Assembly (NCBI GenBank): GCA_026874595.1
Contig: CM049306.1
Location: forward strand, 66,470,019-66,534,018
Length of the DNA stretch: 64,000 bases
Source: Sipunculus nudus
Taxonomy: Eukaryota > Annelida > Sipuncula > Golfingiida > Sipunculidae
Direction of reading: 5' to 3'
Within the stretch, counting starts at the first letter, position 1. Each line of letters starts with the position of its first letter. Below the pieces are notes generated by a model. The model saw only the letters and a list, made by a program, of their open reading frames with translations, had not been told where the DNA came from and did not search any database. Positions 24,292 through 35,366 of this stretch are shown here, one piece after another. A program made the position numbers and the translations under genes.

Positions 24292-24535
24292 AACTAGACT
24301 TATAAATATATACATGACTTCTGCTGATACATTAAATTCCTGACCAAATGGAACCCTCTGAAATATCGCAGAAAATGTCCCAGTTCCTTAGACATTTCGA
24401 CTTTTCATCCCCTGCTCGAGATTGGTACTAAATGGGCGCCGATAGGCGGCGCTTGGACTGTAAGAATAACAAAGAACTTTTTTAATAAAAATATGTCGTA
24501 TGAAATATTATAATTAAAGGATTAAAAATAATATT
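24063..24535. repeat. Duplicated about 180-bp block with GGCGCC
   Basis: The first copy is about 24067-24245 and the second about 24356-24535. Both have GAAAAT-GTCCCAGT, TAGACATTTCGAC, GGGCGCCGAT(T/A)GGCG, GGCGGCGCTTG, then ATATGTCGTATGAAATATTA. An (AT)n tract (24249-24289) separates them. On the minus strand GGCGCCCAACATC resembles a lysine-tRNA-type primer site, but the second copy diverges there and no LTR is resolved. Confidence 0.6.
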
Positions 24536-24599
24536 TATATATGGATATATTTATATATATATATATAAATCTGTATGTATTTAATGTACTACATATATA

Positions 24600-24890
24600 A
24601 ATATAGCATATATAATACTGACTTAAGTATTTCATGTCCGAAGGATTAAGGTTATCCGAATACCTGATATAGCATATATTAATAGTGACAAACACTTACT
24701 GGAGTATTTAATGTCCTAAGGCTTAGGGTAACCCGTATCCCAGATACAGCATATATTAATACTAACAAATACTTACCGGAGTATTTCATGTCCGTAGGGT
24801 AAGGGTAACCTGTATCCCGGATATAGCATATATTAATAGTGACAAACCCCTACTTTAGTATTTCACGTATGCTTCCTGATCAGTATCGAG
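24600..24890 (+). repeat. 77-bp tandem repeat, about 3.6 copies
   Basis: AGCATATATTAATA recurs at about 24604 (with a deletion), 24671, 24748 and 24825. Each is followed by TACT(G/T).AGTATTTCATGTCC and GGTAACCCGTATCCCAGAT-like sequence. Confidence 0.85.
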
Positions 24891-24982
24891 AAGTCGAAGT
24901 GTATAACCCTCTAGGCCAGTTTTCGCGACATGGAAGCCAACGGCCCGGCTGTGAGTAGTATTTCTAGACGTCACCTTCATAT

Positions 24983-25400
24983 TGTTGCGTGCAAGTTGAA
25001 TTTCATTCCGAGTTCTTCACACAACAAACTTAAATTTACAAAGAAAGACTCATGGTACGGTGCAGATATATATAATTATCCAAAATAAACATTATATACA
25101 ATATACACAAAGTTAAAAAAAAGTCTGTAAATTATAACATCACTTAAACGGGGCATACAAAACGAATTATACTTATCTTCATCTCATAACCAATATGGCC
25201 CCATGGACACGAAGTGGCTCCGGGGTTGCCGTTAGGAGCCGAGCAATCCGTATACTGAAGAAACACGAGTCTTTAAACTAAGTCCATGGTGTACATTTCT
25301 CCCAATAAAATAAGTTCTGTGTTCTTCCATGACTGTGATCTTATTGTCCGTGTTAATTGAAAGAGTCTTCTGTGGTCCACTTGATTTATTTCCGGGGAAT
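24983..25400 (-). repeat. 3' LTR of outer gypsy element, U3 start lost
   Basis: It is similar to 46332-46905 (same CACAACAAAC, AAAGAAAGACTCATGGTAC and TCTTCTGTGGTCCACTTG blocks in order). It lacks about 150 bp present in the other LTR and diverges beyond about 25394. The minus-strand 3' end is GCACGCAACA at 24983. No convincing polypurine tract remains beside it. Confidence 0.75.
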
Positions 25401-25750
25401 CAGTCATATTATGTCATATAAGAAATACATTTAAATAAGTTGTGTTAACAATAAAACATGAGGAAATATACTTAAATACTAGGTAATATCCGTAACAACC
25501 ATCTCATATCATGTATTGTAATTATATGCAAATAATCCATCCAATTCAATTTAACTGCACTATGATTATACACAACTAGATCATACAAAACCATCGAACA
25601 ATACTGCGACCTACGCAAATCAACTTTCCTGCGACAAATGCACAATTCATAGTAATATCTTATACCGCATAATAGCTACTGCACTCAATTGCAAAATCCA
25701 TAAATATCCATCTCAAACAATACAATTCACATACATACAAATATTTTATA
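25401..25750 (-). other. 3' untranslated region of outer gypsy element
   Basis: On the minus strand this AT-rich stretch (TTGTTTGAGAT, GTGCAGTAGCTAT, GTGTATAATCA) matches the region after RNase H in the plus-strand copy at 34331-34510, confirming that the two are one family. No ORF. Confidence 0.6.
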
Positions 25751-26120
25751 TCAATAACATCTGGATAAAGTATCAGCAATGATATTATACTTTCCTCTTA
25801 TATGTTTCACAATAATGTCATATTCTTGTAAGAGCAGACTCCAATTTAATAACCGTCTGTTCTTGCTCTTCATTTTGTTCAAGGACAATAATGAATTGTA
25901 ATCAGTATGAACTACTAATGGATGAGAAACTGATCTCACATAAATTTCAAAGTATTGCCGTGCCAAGATAAGCGCCAGCAATTCCTTTTCAATAGTAGAA
26001 TAGTTTCTCAGATAATCTTTTAAATTTCGTTGAGAAATAACAGACAGGATGATCAATCCCTTGTTCATCTACTTGAATCAATATAGCACCAGCCGCTAGT
26101 TCGCTAGCATCAACACACTA
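25751..26120 (-). pseudogene. pol: Gypsy RNase H domain (outer element)
   Basis: Minus-strand residues include STIEKELLALILA, VRSVSHPLVVHTDYNSL and IRGKYNIIADTLSR, the standard Ty3/gypsy RNase H ending. Upstream, in another frame, DASELAAGAILIQ supplies the first catalytic Asp region. RNase H removes genomic RNA during reverse transcription. It is the last pol domain here, with no integrase after it, and the 3' untranslated region follows directly. At least one frameshift near 26070 breaks it. Confidence 0.85.
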
Positions 26121-26333
26121 TTTAAGGTCTTTATAAAAATTCGGTGCTTCCAACACAGGTGTATTTACCATCATTGACTCCAGTTTCTCGAATGCCGATT
26201 CGCATTCATCAGTCCAAAGAAATATTTCTTTTCTCTATAACAGATTCTGAGTGGAACAGTTATCTCAGCAAAAGTTTTAACAAAACTTTCTATAGTATCC
26301 AGTCATGCCTAAAAATCTATGTAAACTCTTTTT

Positions 26334-26851
26334 TTATGTATATATAGGTCTTTGGAATATCATAATACCCACAATTTTAGTTTGAATTGGTTCTACATCA
26401 CCCTGTCCTGTGACATGACCTAAGTAAATAACTTTGGCTTTTCCAAAATCACTCTTTGTTAAATTTACTGTAAGATTAGCCTCAGACAATCCTTGAAACA
26501 GTTTTTCTAATCTGTGTAAGTGTTCACTCCAGGTATCACTGTACACAATTAAATCATCTATGTAAGCTTCAACGCCTTCAAGATTGTATATCTAAATATT
26601 CATAAGACGCTGGAACGATGCCCCTGCGTTTTTCATTACGAACGGCATGACATTATATATTCATATAATCCATCAGGGATAGCAAATGCAGAGATTTTTT
26701 TCTCGCTCTTTCTGTTAGAGATACACCCCAATATCCCTTCAGTAAATCACATTTTGTTACATATTAGGCTTGACAAATTCTATCTATGCAAACATCAACT
26801 CTTGGTATGGGATAGGTATCTGTTTTAGTTACAGCATTCACTTTTCTAAAA
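26334..26851 (-). pseudogene. pol: Gypsy reverse transcriptase, palm and thumb (outer element)
   Basis: Across frames the minus strand reads IPRVD, TKCDLLKGYWGVSLTERAR, then AYIDDLIVYSDTWSEHL (the YxDD catalytic box, about 26530-26580) and KAKVIYLGHVTGQGDVEP. The catalytic aspartates are kept, but several frameshifts (about 26640-26760) interrupt the frame. It continues from the ORF just upstream. Confidence 0.85.
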
Positions 26852-27459
26852 TCAGTAACTTTTATCTGGTTTTGGCACTAATATACATGGAGAACTCCAT
26901 TCACTTTGACTCTCTCTGATGATATAATTTTGTAACATATAATCTACCTCTTTTCTTAAGTTCGCAAGAGTTTCAGGATTGACTCTATACGGATGTTGTT
27001 TTATCGGTTTTGCATCACCGACGTCCACATCGTGACACAAAACATTTGTCCTACTAGGTATATCTGGAAATATCTGTTCATATTTTCTCAACAATTTTGA
27101 CAACTCTTGTGATTCTTCAGACGAAAGATGCTCTAATTTTACATCTAACTTTGCTAATATTTCTGAATTGCCTAATCTTGGTTTTTCATTCATATCTTTG
27201 CCCGTCTCAAAATCTTTGAAAACATCATCAGTCTCTTTCGTTTCATCATCAACAGATATTACACAAGTTGGTTTCGCCCGTGTATCATTCCTATTAATAT
27301 ATGGTTTGAGCATATTTACATGACATAATTGAGTTTCTTTTCGCCTATCTGGAGTCTTGATTGTGTAATTAACATTACTAGTTTTTCTATGAATTTCATA
27401 GGGTCCATGGTACCTTGATTGCAGTGGTCTATCCCTACTTGGTAACAATGTAAGTACTT
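26852..27459 (-). pseudogene. pol: Integrase C-terminus fused to RT N-terminus in one open frame
   Basis: One uninterrupted minus-strand frame (27448 to 26852, 198 codons) starts with the GPY/F module (RYHGPYEIHRK, HVNMLKPY). It crosses a spacer (DVFKDFETGKDMNEKPRLGN) and enters the RT N-terminus (EQIFPDIPS, DVGDAKPIKQHPYRVNP, WSSPCILVPKPD). Integrase therefore precedes RT in the polyprotein. In ordinary Ty3/gypsy elements this RT N-terminus follows protease. In Gmr1-group elements and in Ty1/copia it follows integrase. The upstream part of integrase is across the LINE insertion at 44162-45040. Confidence 0.92.
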
Positions 27460-27564
27460 CCGGTCACATGGCTCAAGGATAGAGACGTGTTTCTGAGAGC
27501 TCCGTTAATTATTGATTCAATATTACCTGAATGTCGCTTGAGCGGTCGCTAAAGAGGAACAAAT

Positions 27565-28230
27565 ATGTCTCATACAAGAAGTAAGACGGGTAAAAACCTG
27601 GACAGACCATTGGTGAAATGGATAAATTTATTGAGAGAGAACCTGGGAGGTAGGGCAATATGGAGGCTAAGTCATGTGAGGAGGGACTGGGAGCAATGGC
27701 CACCGCTATGGACTTGAACACAGGTAGGCCAACAAAATATTATGACAGAGATAAAACGTCTGATTCAAACTTCTAACAAAGAACTAAGTGACCAAATTAA
27801 TAAATGCATGAGGACCTGAAAGGTCAAATGGATTTACTGACAACAGAGCAAACAAACATAAAGAAAACTGTACATGTGCTAGAAACAGGTTTACAGTCGT
27901 TGGACAATAAAGTAAAAGAATACAAAGGTCGAGAATAAAGACTTTCAAAGGAATTTAATATGTTACAGAAGCAGGGAAATGATTTGCAAGAAAAAAAAAC
28001 AAAATTTCTGAATTACACTTGGAAAACCTTAGAAACAATTACAAGAAGAAACCAATAAACAAGAACGATATATGAGGGAATGGAACTTGAGAATTATTGG
28101 TGTTGGGGTAGTAGGGAAAGCTGAAAATAGTGTGAACACCGCTACAAGAATTATCGCTGAAAATAAACTGCTTGTATTATCAAACGAAACAGAGGGCCAA
28201 ACCGCAAATGACCACAGCATTCAATGACGG
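27565..28230 (+). pseudogene. LINE ORF1-like protein remnant
   Basis: From ATG at 27565 the reading moves between frames. An N-terminal region is followed by a coiled-coil-like stretch (TEIKRLIQTSNKELSDQINK, LLTTEQTNIKKT, LETGLQSLDNKVKE; about 27740-27935). Then comes MREWNLRIIGVGVVG (about 28070), the NLRI-type start of the RRM-like domain of L1/Tx1 ORF1 proteins, ending about 28226. Such proteins coat LINE RNA. Stops and frameshifts at about 27718, 27818 and 27935 make it inactive. No homology search was possible. Confidence 0.65.
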
Positions 28231-28759
28231 CCAGAAAGTGCGGGGGAAACTATGTGAAAGGGGAACCTGTAACCATTAAGGATCTTCCTAGCAACACAGC
28301 TGACACAACGGAGGTCGAGTAGCAGGTCAGATGACGAAACAAACAGGTTTTTGGCTTATAAGGAACTATTCTGTTATTGTTTTTGACATATTGTGATGTT
28401 TACCTGAGCACGTGGTAAGCGCGGGAATTCCCAATGATCTCGGGTCCCGGCCTGCCTTGCGCTCCGTTGTTGGGACGGAGCGCGAGGCAGGATGGGAACG
28501 GGGCTAGGCTTTCCTGTGCATTGTTTAAGCACGAAGTTTAAAGTAGCACCGTGACAGAGAGAATAATATGGCGACGTAACAAACTGTCAAACGGGGCGTG
28601 AGCTCAGAAGCAGAGACATTTGAGCTTTAGAGGTGTTAGGTTTAGTATATGTGACACGGAAATAGGTTGTTATATTTTGATACTTCACGTTTGGTGAGTA
28701 ATGTATTGTTCTATTGATGTGCTATTTATATGTTCAGTATTCCTAAATTATATAAGTAA
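28231..28759 (+). other. LINE inter-ORF region with strong hairpin
   Basis: No gene. At 28451-28491 CCTGCCTTGCGCTCCGT, a 7-nt loop and ACGGAGCGCGAGGCAGG form a 17-bp stem (one G-T type mismatch). The rest is unremarkable and ends at the gypsy insertion (GTAA, 28756-28759). Some of it might itself be an older insertion. Confidence 0.45.
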
Positions 28760-29386
28760 TGTTATGTGGTTCTGTAGAGACGTTGATGAAGTCGGGGGTC
28801 CTACAGGTTACCGGTTGTAAGGACACAGGAGAACACAGGGATTATCGAACGGAGAGCGTTGAAGAATAACACCAGAGAAGACAACAGACAAACAGTGGAC
28901 TCTTTACATAAACTGGAACCTGTTTCTTTTGTGAACGGTACGACGTCACATCGCGTACAACTATAAAAGCACCACATGCCCGATCCCGTATGGGCTGCAA
29001 TTATTATGTGAACTGTCGTAGTGCTCGCCAGGCCTGGTTTTGGACATTCGAACTTTGCTTTGTTTGAGGATGGACTTTTACCGTGAACGGCTCCTACGCA
29101 GCCCCGGGGCCGTACCAGCACTCGTACCAGCACTCGCACTCGAATTATGTGATTTATATATTTTGGAGATGCACCTACTTCATTTCACTTTGGGCTAAGT
29201 ATTCTGTTTATCTTAATATGGGTGTCTCCCTTGGACAGACTTTTATGTGAGCAAAAACATTTTGTATTCTTATATATATATTGTATATATGATTTGTTTA
29301 TTATAAATATTATCATTTAAAAGAGTCTTTCTTCAGTTGAGTTGGTTGCGTGTGGAACCCGGATGAAAGTTCAGTTACACGTAACA
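28760..29386 (+). repeat. 5' LTR
   Basis: 627 bp, TGTTA at the start and TAACA at the end (inverted 5-bp termini). TATA box CTATAAAAG is at 28961. ATTATAAATATTATC near 29300 precedes a TCTTTCTTCAG block conserved in the other LTRs. Confidence 0.93.
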
Positions 29387-29392
29387 TAGTAA

Positions 29393-29404
29393 TGGGGGCT
29401 CGTC
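29393..29404 (+). promoter_or_regulatory. Primer binding site, tRNA-Pro type
   Basis: TGGGGGCTCGTC lies 6 nt after the LTR. It complements the 3' end of tRNA-Pro (the same 12 nt begin the murine leukaemia virus site). The same start occurs at 46311-46325 (minus) and 40691-40702. Confidence 0.8.
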
Positions 29405-29626
29405 TCTTTTCTTTTCTCTTTGCCTCGTTTTTTAGGGGTATGAATTGGGGTCAGGTCAGTCATCTCTGACATTTTCATGATTGTTTTGTATTATACTGTG
29501 TATGGGTTCACTATAGTTTTTGGAAATACGAAAGACTCGTTGCATAGTGTTATGTATTTAGTGGGAGATTCCACTGTGTAAGGTTATATTTATACGGTCT
29601 TTGTCATTTCAATATTGTCTGTCTAA

Positions 29627-30700
29627 ATGGATAATGACAAATTTATAGAGAATCATACCACTAAGATCTTAGACCAAATGATAAAGGTTGATTTATTAGA
29701 AACATGTGACAAATTGGAGATAGCCGGAAAACAGTCTGTGAGAAAAGCAGAATTGAAAATATTGTGGATTATTTTGTGGATAATGATATACTTGACCCTT
29801 CGGTTCTGGATTTCAATCCGCTTAAGCCACAGAAAGGAAATGACTTTAAACAATTTGAGTATCACCTAAAATTAAAAGAATTTGAATTACAAGAATCTAG
29901 GTGGAGAGAAGAGAGAGAAATGAAATCGAGAAAGAAAGAATTAGAATTAAAGGAATTAGAATTGAAATTAAAAATAGCAAACATTGGGGAAGAAAAAGAA
30001 AATTCTGCCAGTGTTAGAGTTTTAGACCCTAACAGGTACATAAAATTTGTCCCTGTATTCAATGAAAAAGAGGTAGATATATTCTTCCAACATTTTGAAA
30101 AAGTTGCCGAAAGTCTTGAGTGGCCAGTTGAGTTATGGTCTATTTTGATACAGAGTGTACTTACGGGAAAAGCTCAGGTATGTTCAAATTATTATAATCT
30201 GAAATATGCTGTACTTCATGCGTCCGAATTAGAACCAGAAGCTTACAGACAGAAGTATCGAAATTTGAGAAAACACTGGAGTCAGACACATGTTGAATTT
30301 GCTCATGATAAAGAAGTGCTTTTTCAAAAATGGTGTAACTTGAAAGAAGTGAATTCAAATTATGAAAAACTTTAGCACTTGATATTAGTTAAAGAATTTA
30401 ATAATGTGTTAGAGATGATATTAAGACATATTTAGATGAGAAAGAAGTAACATCGTTACAACAAGCGGCAAAATTTGCTGATGAGTTTGCTTTAACTCAT
30501 AAACACAAATTTGATAGACCTGAGGAAGTGGGTTTTGTTAAACCAAAAATGTAAATGGCAGTGACAAAAAGGGAAGTCCACCCCGAACCAGAAAAGAGTA
30601 TGGTTCTGAGAATTAAAGGGTAGAAAGTCCTCAAAAGAGGCAGGGACCCATCTGCTATTATTGTTTAAAAAAAAAAACAGGGCATATTATGTCCAAGTAT
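29627..30700 (+). pseudogene. gag: Gypsy gag remnant
   Basis: It starts MDNDKFIENHTTKILDQM at 29627. A frameshift near 29755 moves into a frame that runs to 30375. That frame has a charged coiled-coil (FELQESRWREEREMKSRKKE, about 29880-29960), then capsid-like sequence (LWSILIQSVLTGKAQV, ASELEPEAYRQKYRNLRKHW). More frame breaks lead to a zinc knuckle at about 30648-30690 (CYYC, then GHIMSKY), where the last Cys has become Tyr. Gag packages the element RNA. It is homologous to the minus-strand gag at 45290-45960 and more distantly to 61171-62340. Confidence 0.85.
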
Positions 30701-31321
30701 TTCGAACTCAAAAAGAGTAAAGAAGCATTTTCTAACGAAGACACTTGTTCGCACAAGAGCTTGCTTTGTGAGCCTCCGTCGGGGACAGTAGGATTAGAGG
30801 ATCCTGTCTTTGTGGGAATGAATAATGACTCTAAGGCCATTCGTAAAGAGTTTGAGCCTTCTGTGTCAGGAGGTTTCGTGTCCTTAGTAGGGGACAGTGA
30901 TGACCCGTTGCCAATTAAATTTCTGAGGGATACTGGTGCGTCTCAGTCGTTGTTATTGAAAAGTGAATTACCTTTTTCGGACGAGACTGCTACCGGAGAA
31001 ATAGTATTAGCTCAGGGCATTGAGGGTTCTATTGTTCATGTACCTCTGCACAAAGTCATGCTGGAGTCAGAGTTGGTGTCAGGTCCTGTTATTGTGGGAA
31101 TTATGCCCAGTTTACCTGTAAAAGGTGTTAAATTGTTATTTGGGAACGATTTGGCGGAAGGTAGGGTGAGGGCTTATCCTTGCATGGTCCCTAAACCGAG
31201 GGCTAGCTTAAATGATGTTAGTGAGGCCGGAAACGAGGGGTTGTTTCCAGCCTGTGCAGTCACTCGGTTAATGGTTAGAAAAGCCAATGATGTTACAGTG
31301 AACAAGGGTGCCACCGATTAG
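30701..31321 (+). pseudogene. pol: Retroviral-type aspartic protease
   Basis: The open frame from 30689 to 31321 holds IKFLRDTGASQSLLL (catalytic DTG at about 30930) and VKLLFGNDLAEG, the second conserved strand. It ends in a CAVTRLMVRK segment that also precedes integrase in the 61-63 kb element. It would cleave the polyprotein. Integrase sequence, not RT, comes next. Confidence 0.88.
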
Positions 31322-31739
31322 GCCGGTATGGCTGTGGGCCAGGGTCCCACTGATGATAAAGCCGATACGGCTATGGTCGATAGGACCACTGATGATAATG
31401 CAGATAGGGGTATTATTGGTGATGATGACATGATAGATTTGTCACAAACATTCATGAAGGTCACTGATCATTGTAAAGACCAATCAGCGTTTCTTCGTTC
31501 TCAGAATGAGAAAAGAGCTGAGAAATCACCGGATGAGACATTTCCTTTAGGGAATAGAAATAGTAATTGAAAGAACAAAGAAAGATACAGATCTTAAACA
31601 TTTGTACGATTTGATTTTGCCAACCGAGGAATTAGAAAAGGTGTCATCGGGTTATTTATACCAACTGATGTATTAATGAGAAAAGTGAAACCCTGAGATA
31701 TTCCGTCAACAGAGGATTGGCCTACAGTAAATCAAATTG
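31322..31739 (+). pseudogene. Protease-integrase spacer
   Basis: A low-complexity acidic stretch (VGQGPTDDKADTAMVDRT, DDNADRG; 31328-31420) with an internal repeat is followed by KRAEKSPDETFPLGNR, which also occurs in the outer element near 45250. There is no domain. Confidence 0.6.
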
Positions 31740-32780
31740 TAGTTCCTAAAGTTTATAGGTCAGAAATATTAAAGGTAGCCAATGAATCGACTTTGGCAGG
31801 ACATTTAGGTGTAAACAAAACCAACGAAAAAAATCATGAGACATTTCTGTTGGCTAAAGATGAATCAAGATGAAGCGCAGTTTTGTAAAACTTGTCATAC
31901 TTGCCAGATGGTAGGAAAATAGTCAATGATTCACCAAAAATTCCATTACAACCAATTCCAGTCATGGAAGATTCTGTAAGTCGTGTCATAGATTGTGTAG
32001 GTCGAATGCCCAGAACAAAAAATGGAAACCAGTATTTTGTACTATAAAGTGTACCAAAACAAGATTTCCAGAGGCCATCCCTCTAAGAAATATAAAAGCG
32101 CGAACTATCTCCAAGGCTTTGATCAAATTCTTTACAATGTTTGGAATGCCTAAAGAAATTCAATCAGATCAGGATACGAATTTTACTTCTGGATTGTTCC
32201 AACAGTTAAATAATGATTTAGGTGGGCATAAAATTATTTCAAGTGCAAATCATCCACAATCTCAAGGTGCTTTAGAGAGATTCCATTCCACTCTGAAAAT
32301 TATGTTAAAAACTTAATGTTTTCATAACAAACAGGATTGTGACGAAGGCGTTCCACTATTGTTATTTGCGGTCAGAGATTCCGTACAAGAATCGCTTGGG
32401 TTCACTCCGTTTGAACTTGTGTTTGGTCACACAAAAAGGGGTCCTTTAAAAGTGATCAAAGATAAATGGGTCAATGAACAGAGTATAAAAAGGAATGTTT
32501 TGGATTATGTGGTCAAATTCAATGAAAGTTTAAAGGATGCATGTGACCTAGCTAGACAAAACTTTGCAAAAGCACAGACTAAAATGAAAACATGGTATGA
32601 CAAAAAGGCTAGAGATCATGAATTCAGGGTTGGAGATAAAGTACTGGCATTGTTACCATGTAGAGATGGTCCATTGCAAGCACGGTATCACGGAACCTAT
32701 AAAAAATTCACAGAAAGATCAGTAATGTCAATTATGAAATCAAAACTCCAGACAGGCATAAAGGAACTAAGTTGTGTCAT
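31740..32780 (+). pseudogene. pol: Integrase: H2C2 finger, DDE core, GPY/F end
   Basis: The zinc finger is in VANESTLAGHLGVNKT and FCKTCHTCQM (about 31770-31915). Core residues lie in VIDCVG (about 31990), IQSDQDTNFTSG (about 32160) and GALERFHSTLK (about 32266). The C-terminal module, 32359-32780, has FTPFELVFGHTKRGPL, GDKVLALLPCRDGPLQ and ARYHGTYK. All three catalytic acidic positions are present. Frame breaks occur at about 31835, 31920 and 32316. It lies directly upstream of RT. Confidence 0.9.
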
Positions 32781-33070
32781 GTTAACATGCTCAAACCATA
32801 TTTCGATAGAGATGACACACAAGTGAATCCAGCTTGTTTTTTATCTATTGAAGATGAAACAATAGAAACTGATAATATGTTTAGAGATTTTGATACATGT
32901 AAAGACATGAATGAAATACCAAAATTGGGTAATTCAGAGATTCTGTCAAATCTGGATGTAAAAATTAAGGCATCTTTCGTCTAAAGAGTCACGAGAGTTA
33001 TCAGAACTGATGAGGAAATATAAACACATTTTCCTGATGTACCTAGCAGAACTAATGTTAATGTCATGAT
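32772..33070 (+). pseudogene. pol: Integrase-RT linker
   Basis: CHVNMLKPY ends integrase. An acidic linker follows (SIEDETIETDNMFRDF, NEIPKLGNSEIL), the counterpart of the minus-strand 27300-27060 linker that is still in frame. Confidence 0.8.
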
Positions 33071-33940
33071 GTGGATGTGGGCGATGCAAAGCAATTAAAA
33101 CAACATCCGTACAGAGTTAACCCTGTAACTCTCGCAAACTTAAGAAAAGAAGAAGAATACATGTTACAAAATTACATCATTAGGGAGAGTCAAAGTGAAT
33201 GGAGTTCTCCATGTTTATTGGTACCAAAACCGGATCAAAGTCATAGATTTTGTACTGATTTTAGAAAAGTAAATGCTGTAACCAAAACAGATTCATATCT
33301 TATCCCTAGAGTAGATGACTGCATTGATAGAATCGGTAAAGCCAAATATGTGACAAAATGTGACTTATTAAAAAGGTTATTGGGGTGTTCCTCTTACAGA
33401 AAGAGCGAGAAAAAATCTCAGCATTTGTCATTCCTGATGGATTATTTGAATACAATGATATGCCAGTGAAATGAAGAACACAGGGGCCTCATGAATATCT
33501 GTATAAACAATCTTGAAGGTGTTGAGGCATATATAAATGACCTAATTTTGTATAGGGATACTTGGGACGAACACTTGGAAAGATTAGAGAAATTGTTTCA
33601 AAGATTGGCGGAGGTTAATCTTACGATTGATTTGGCAAAGAGTGATTTCGTGAAAGCAAAGGTCATTTATTTAGGTCATGTCATAGGAAAGATGATGTAG
33701 AACCAGTCCATACCAAAATCGAGGCTATATTGAATTTTCAGAGACCGTCCTCAAAAAAGGGTTTACAAAGGTTTCTAGGCATGACCGGGTACTATAGAAA
33801 GTTTCTTAAGAATTTCGCTGAGGTAACTGCCCCACTTACAAATCTGTTAAAGAGAAAAGAGGAATATCTTTGGACTGATGAATGCGAAGCAGCATTTGAG
33901 AAATTAAAGTCCATGATAGTCAATACTCCTGTAATGAAAG
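33071..33940 (+). pseudogene. pol: Reverse transcriptase with damaged active site
   Basis: DVGDAKQLKQHPYRVNP, WSSPCLLVPKPD and FCTDFRKVNAVTKTDS open the domain. The catalytic box reads AYINDLILY (about 33527), so the first Asp of YxDD is Asn. The minus-strand copy keeps YIDD. KAKVIYLGHVIG and LQRFLGMTGYYRKFL (33755-33805) complete palm and thumb. Frameshifts lie at about 33370, 33470 and 33700. Confidence 0.9.
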
Positions 33941-34330
33941 CACCTGACTTGGCAAAGATTTTAAATTATGTTTTGATGCTAGTGAGCAGGCTGCTGGTGC
34001 TATATTGGTACAAGAAGATGAACAAGGGATTGATCATCATGTTATTTTTCAAATAAATTCAAAGACTATCAGATAAACTATTCGACCATTGAAAAAGAAT
34101 TACTGGCATTTATCTTAGCGTTACAATACTTTGAGGTTTACGTAAGATCAGTTTCACATCCTTTAATGATTTATACCGATCACAATCCATTGGTGTTCTT
34201 GAACAAAATGAAAAACAAGAACAGATGATTGTTAAATTGGAGTCTGCTCTTACAATAGTATGATATCATTGTGAAACACATTAGAGGCAGGGATAATGTC
34301 ATAGCTGATACATTGTCCAGATGTTATTAA
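33941..34330 (+). pseudogene. pol: RNase H domain
   Basis: KDYQINYSTIEKELLAFIL (34058), VRSVSHPLMIYTDHNPL and IRGRDNVIADTLSRCY end the polyprotein at about 34329. A stop interrupts it at about 34227. About 400 bp of non-coding AT-rich DNA follow, then the polypurine tract. Confidence 0.88.
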
Positions 34331-34729
34331 TGAATATTTGATGAATTAAATTGTTTGAGATTGATATCGAAAGATGTTTGCAAATATGTGCAGTAGCTAT
34401 AGTGCGGTGACATATATTGATATGAATTGTGCAGTAATTGCAGATAAAGTCAGTTTGCGTCAATCGCAGTTTTGTTTGATGGATTTGTATGACGTGGATG
34501 TGTATAATCACAGTAATATTTAATGAGGTCAGAGAGGGTATATGCGTCAATCGCAGGAAATGATTGTGAAAAATGTATTAATGAAAAAAAGGATAAATGA
34601 TCATATTTAATTATCAATCTGTTTATCTGTTGAATTATTCCTTATGTGATAAACTGAGTCATTTAAAGGCACATGTGTCGAAAGGTTCCAAAATTTTACT
34701 CATATGGATGTCTTAAAATTCTTTTTTTT

Positions 34730-34738
34730 AGGGGGAGG
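34730..34738 (+). promoter_or_regulatory. Polypurine tract
   Basis: AGGGGGAGG directly abuts the TG of the 3' LTR. It primes plus-strand DNA synthesis in LTR elements. Confidence 0.85.
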
Positions 34739-35366
34739 TGTTTATGTGGTTCTGTAGAGACGTTGATGACGTCGGGGGTCCTACAGGTTACCGGTTGTGA
34801 GGACACAGAAAACACATGGGTACTATCGAACGGAGAGCGTTAAAGCATAACACCACAGAAGACAACAGACAAACAGTGGACTCTTTACATTAACTGGAAC
34901 CGGTTTCTTTTGTGAACGGAACGACGTCACGTCGCGTACAACTATAAAAGCACCACATGCCCGATCCGGTATTGGTTGCGATTATATTTTGTGAACTGTC
35001 GTAGTGTTCGGAAGGCCTGCTTTTGGACATTCGAACTTTGCTTTGTTTAAGGTTAGACTTTTACCGTGAACGGCTCCTACGCAGCCCCGGGGCCGTACCT
35101 GCACTCGTACAAGCACTCGCACTCGAATTATGTGATTTATATATTTTGGAGACGCACCTACTTCACTTCACTTTGAGCTAAGTATTCTGTTTATCTTAAT
35201 ATGGGTGTCTCCCTTGGACAGACTAATATATGAGCAAAAACATTTTGTATTTTTGTATATATTGTATATATGATTTGTTTATTATAAATATTATCATTTA
35301 AAGAGTCTTTCTTCAGTTGAGTTGGTTGCGTATGGAACCCGGATGAAAGTTTAGTTACACGTAACA
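34739..35366 (+). repeat. 3' LTR
   Basis: 628 bp, collinear with 28760-29386, with TATA box CTATAAAAG at 34942 and the end CGTAACA. It is followed by GTAA. Confidence 0.93.

Larger units (their letters stand above)
28760..35366 (+). mobile_element. Gmr1-type Ty3/gypsy retrotransposon with both LTRs
   Basis: The 6.6-kb element has LTRs starting TGTT(T)ATGTGG and ending CGTAACA, with GTAA directly flanking both ends (28756-28759, 35367-35370). The order is LTR, tRNA-Pro-type primer site, gag, zinc knuckle, protease, integrase (H2C2 finger, core, GPY/F), RT, RNase H, polypurine tract, LTR. The LTRs differ at roughly 6% of positions by eye, so this is not a recent insertion. It shares family-level sequence with the outer element. 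Frame breaks and an RT active-site change show it is dead. Confidence 0.93.
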
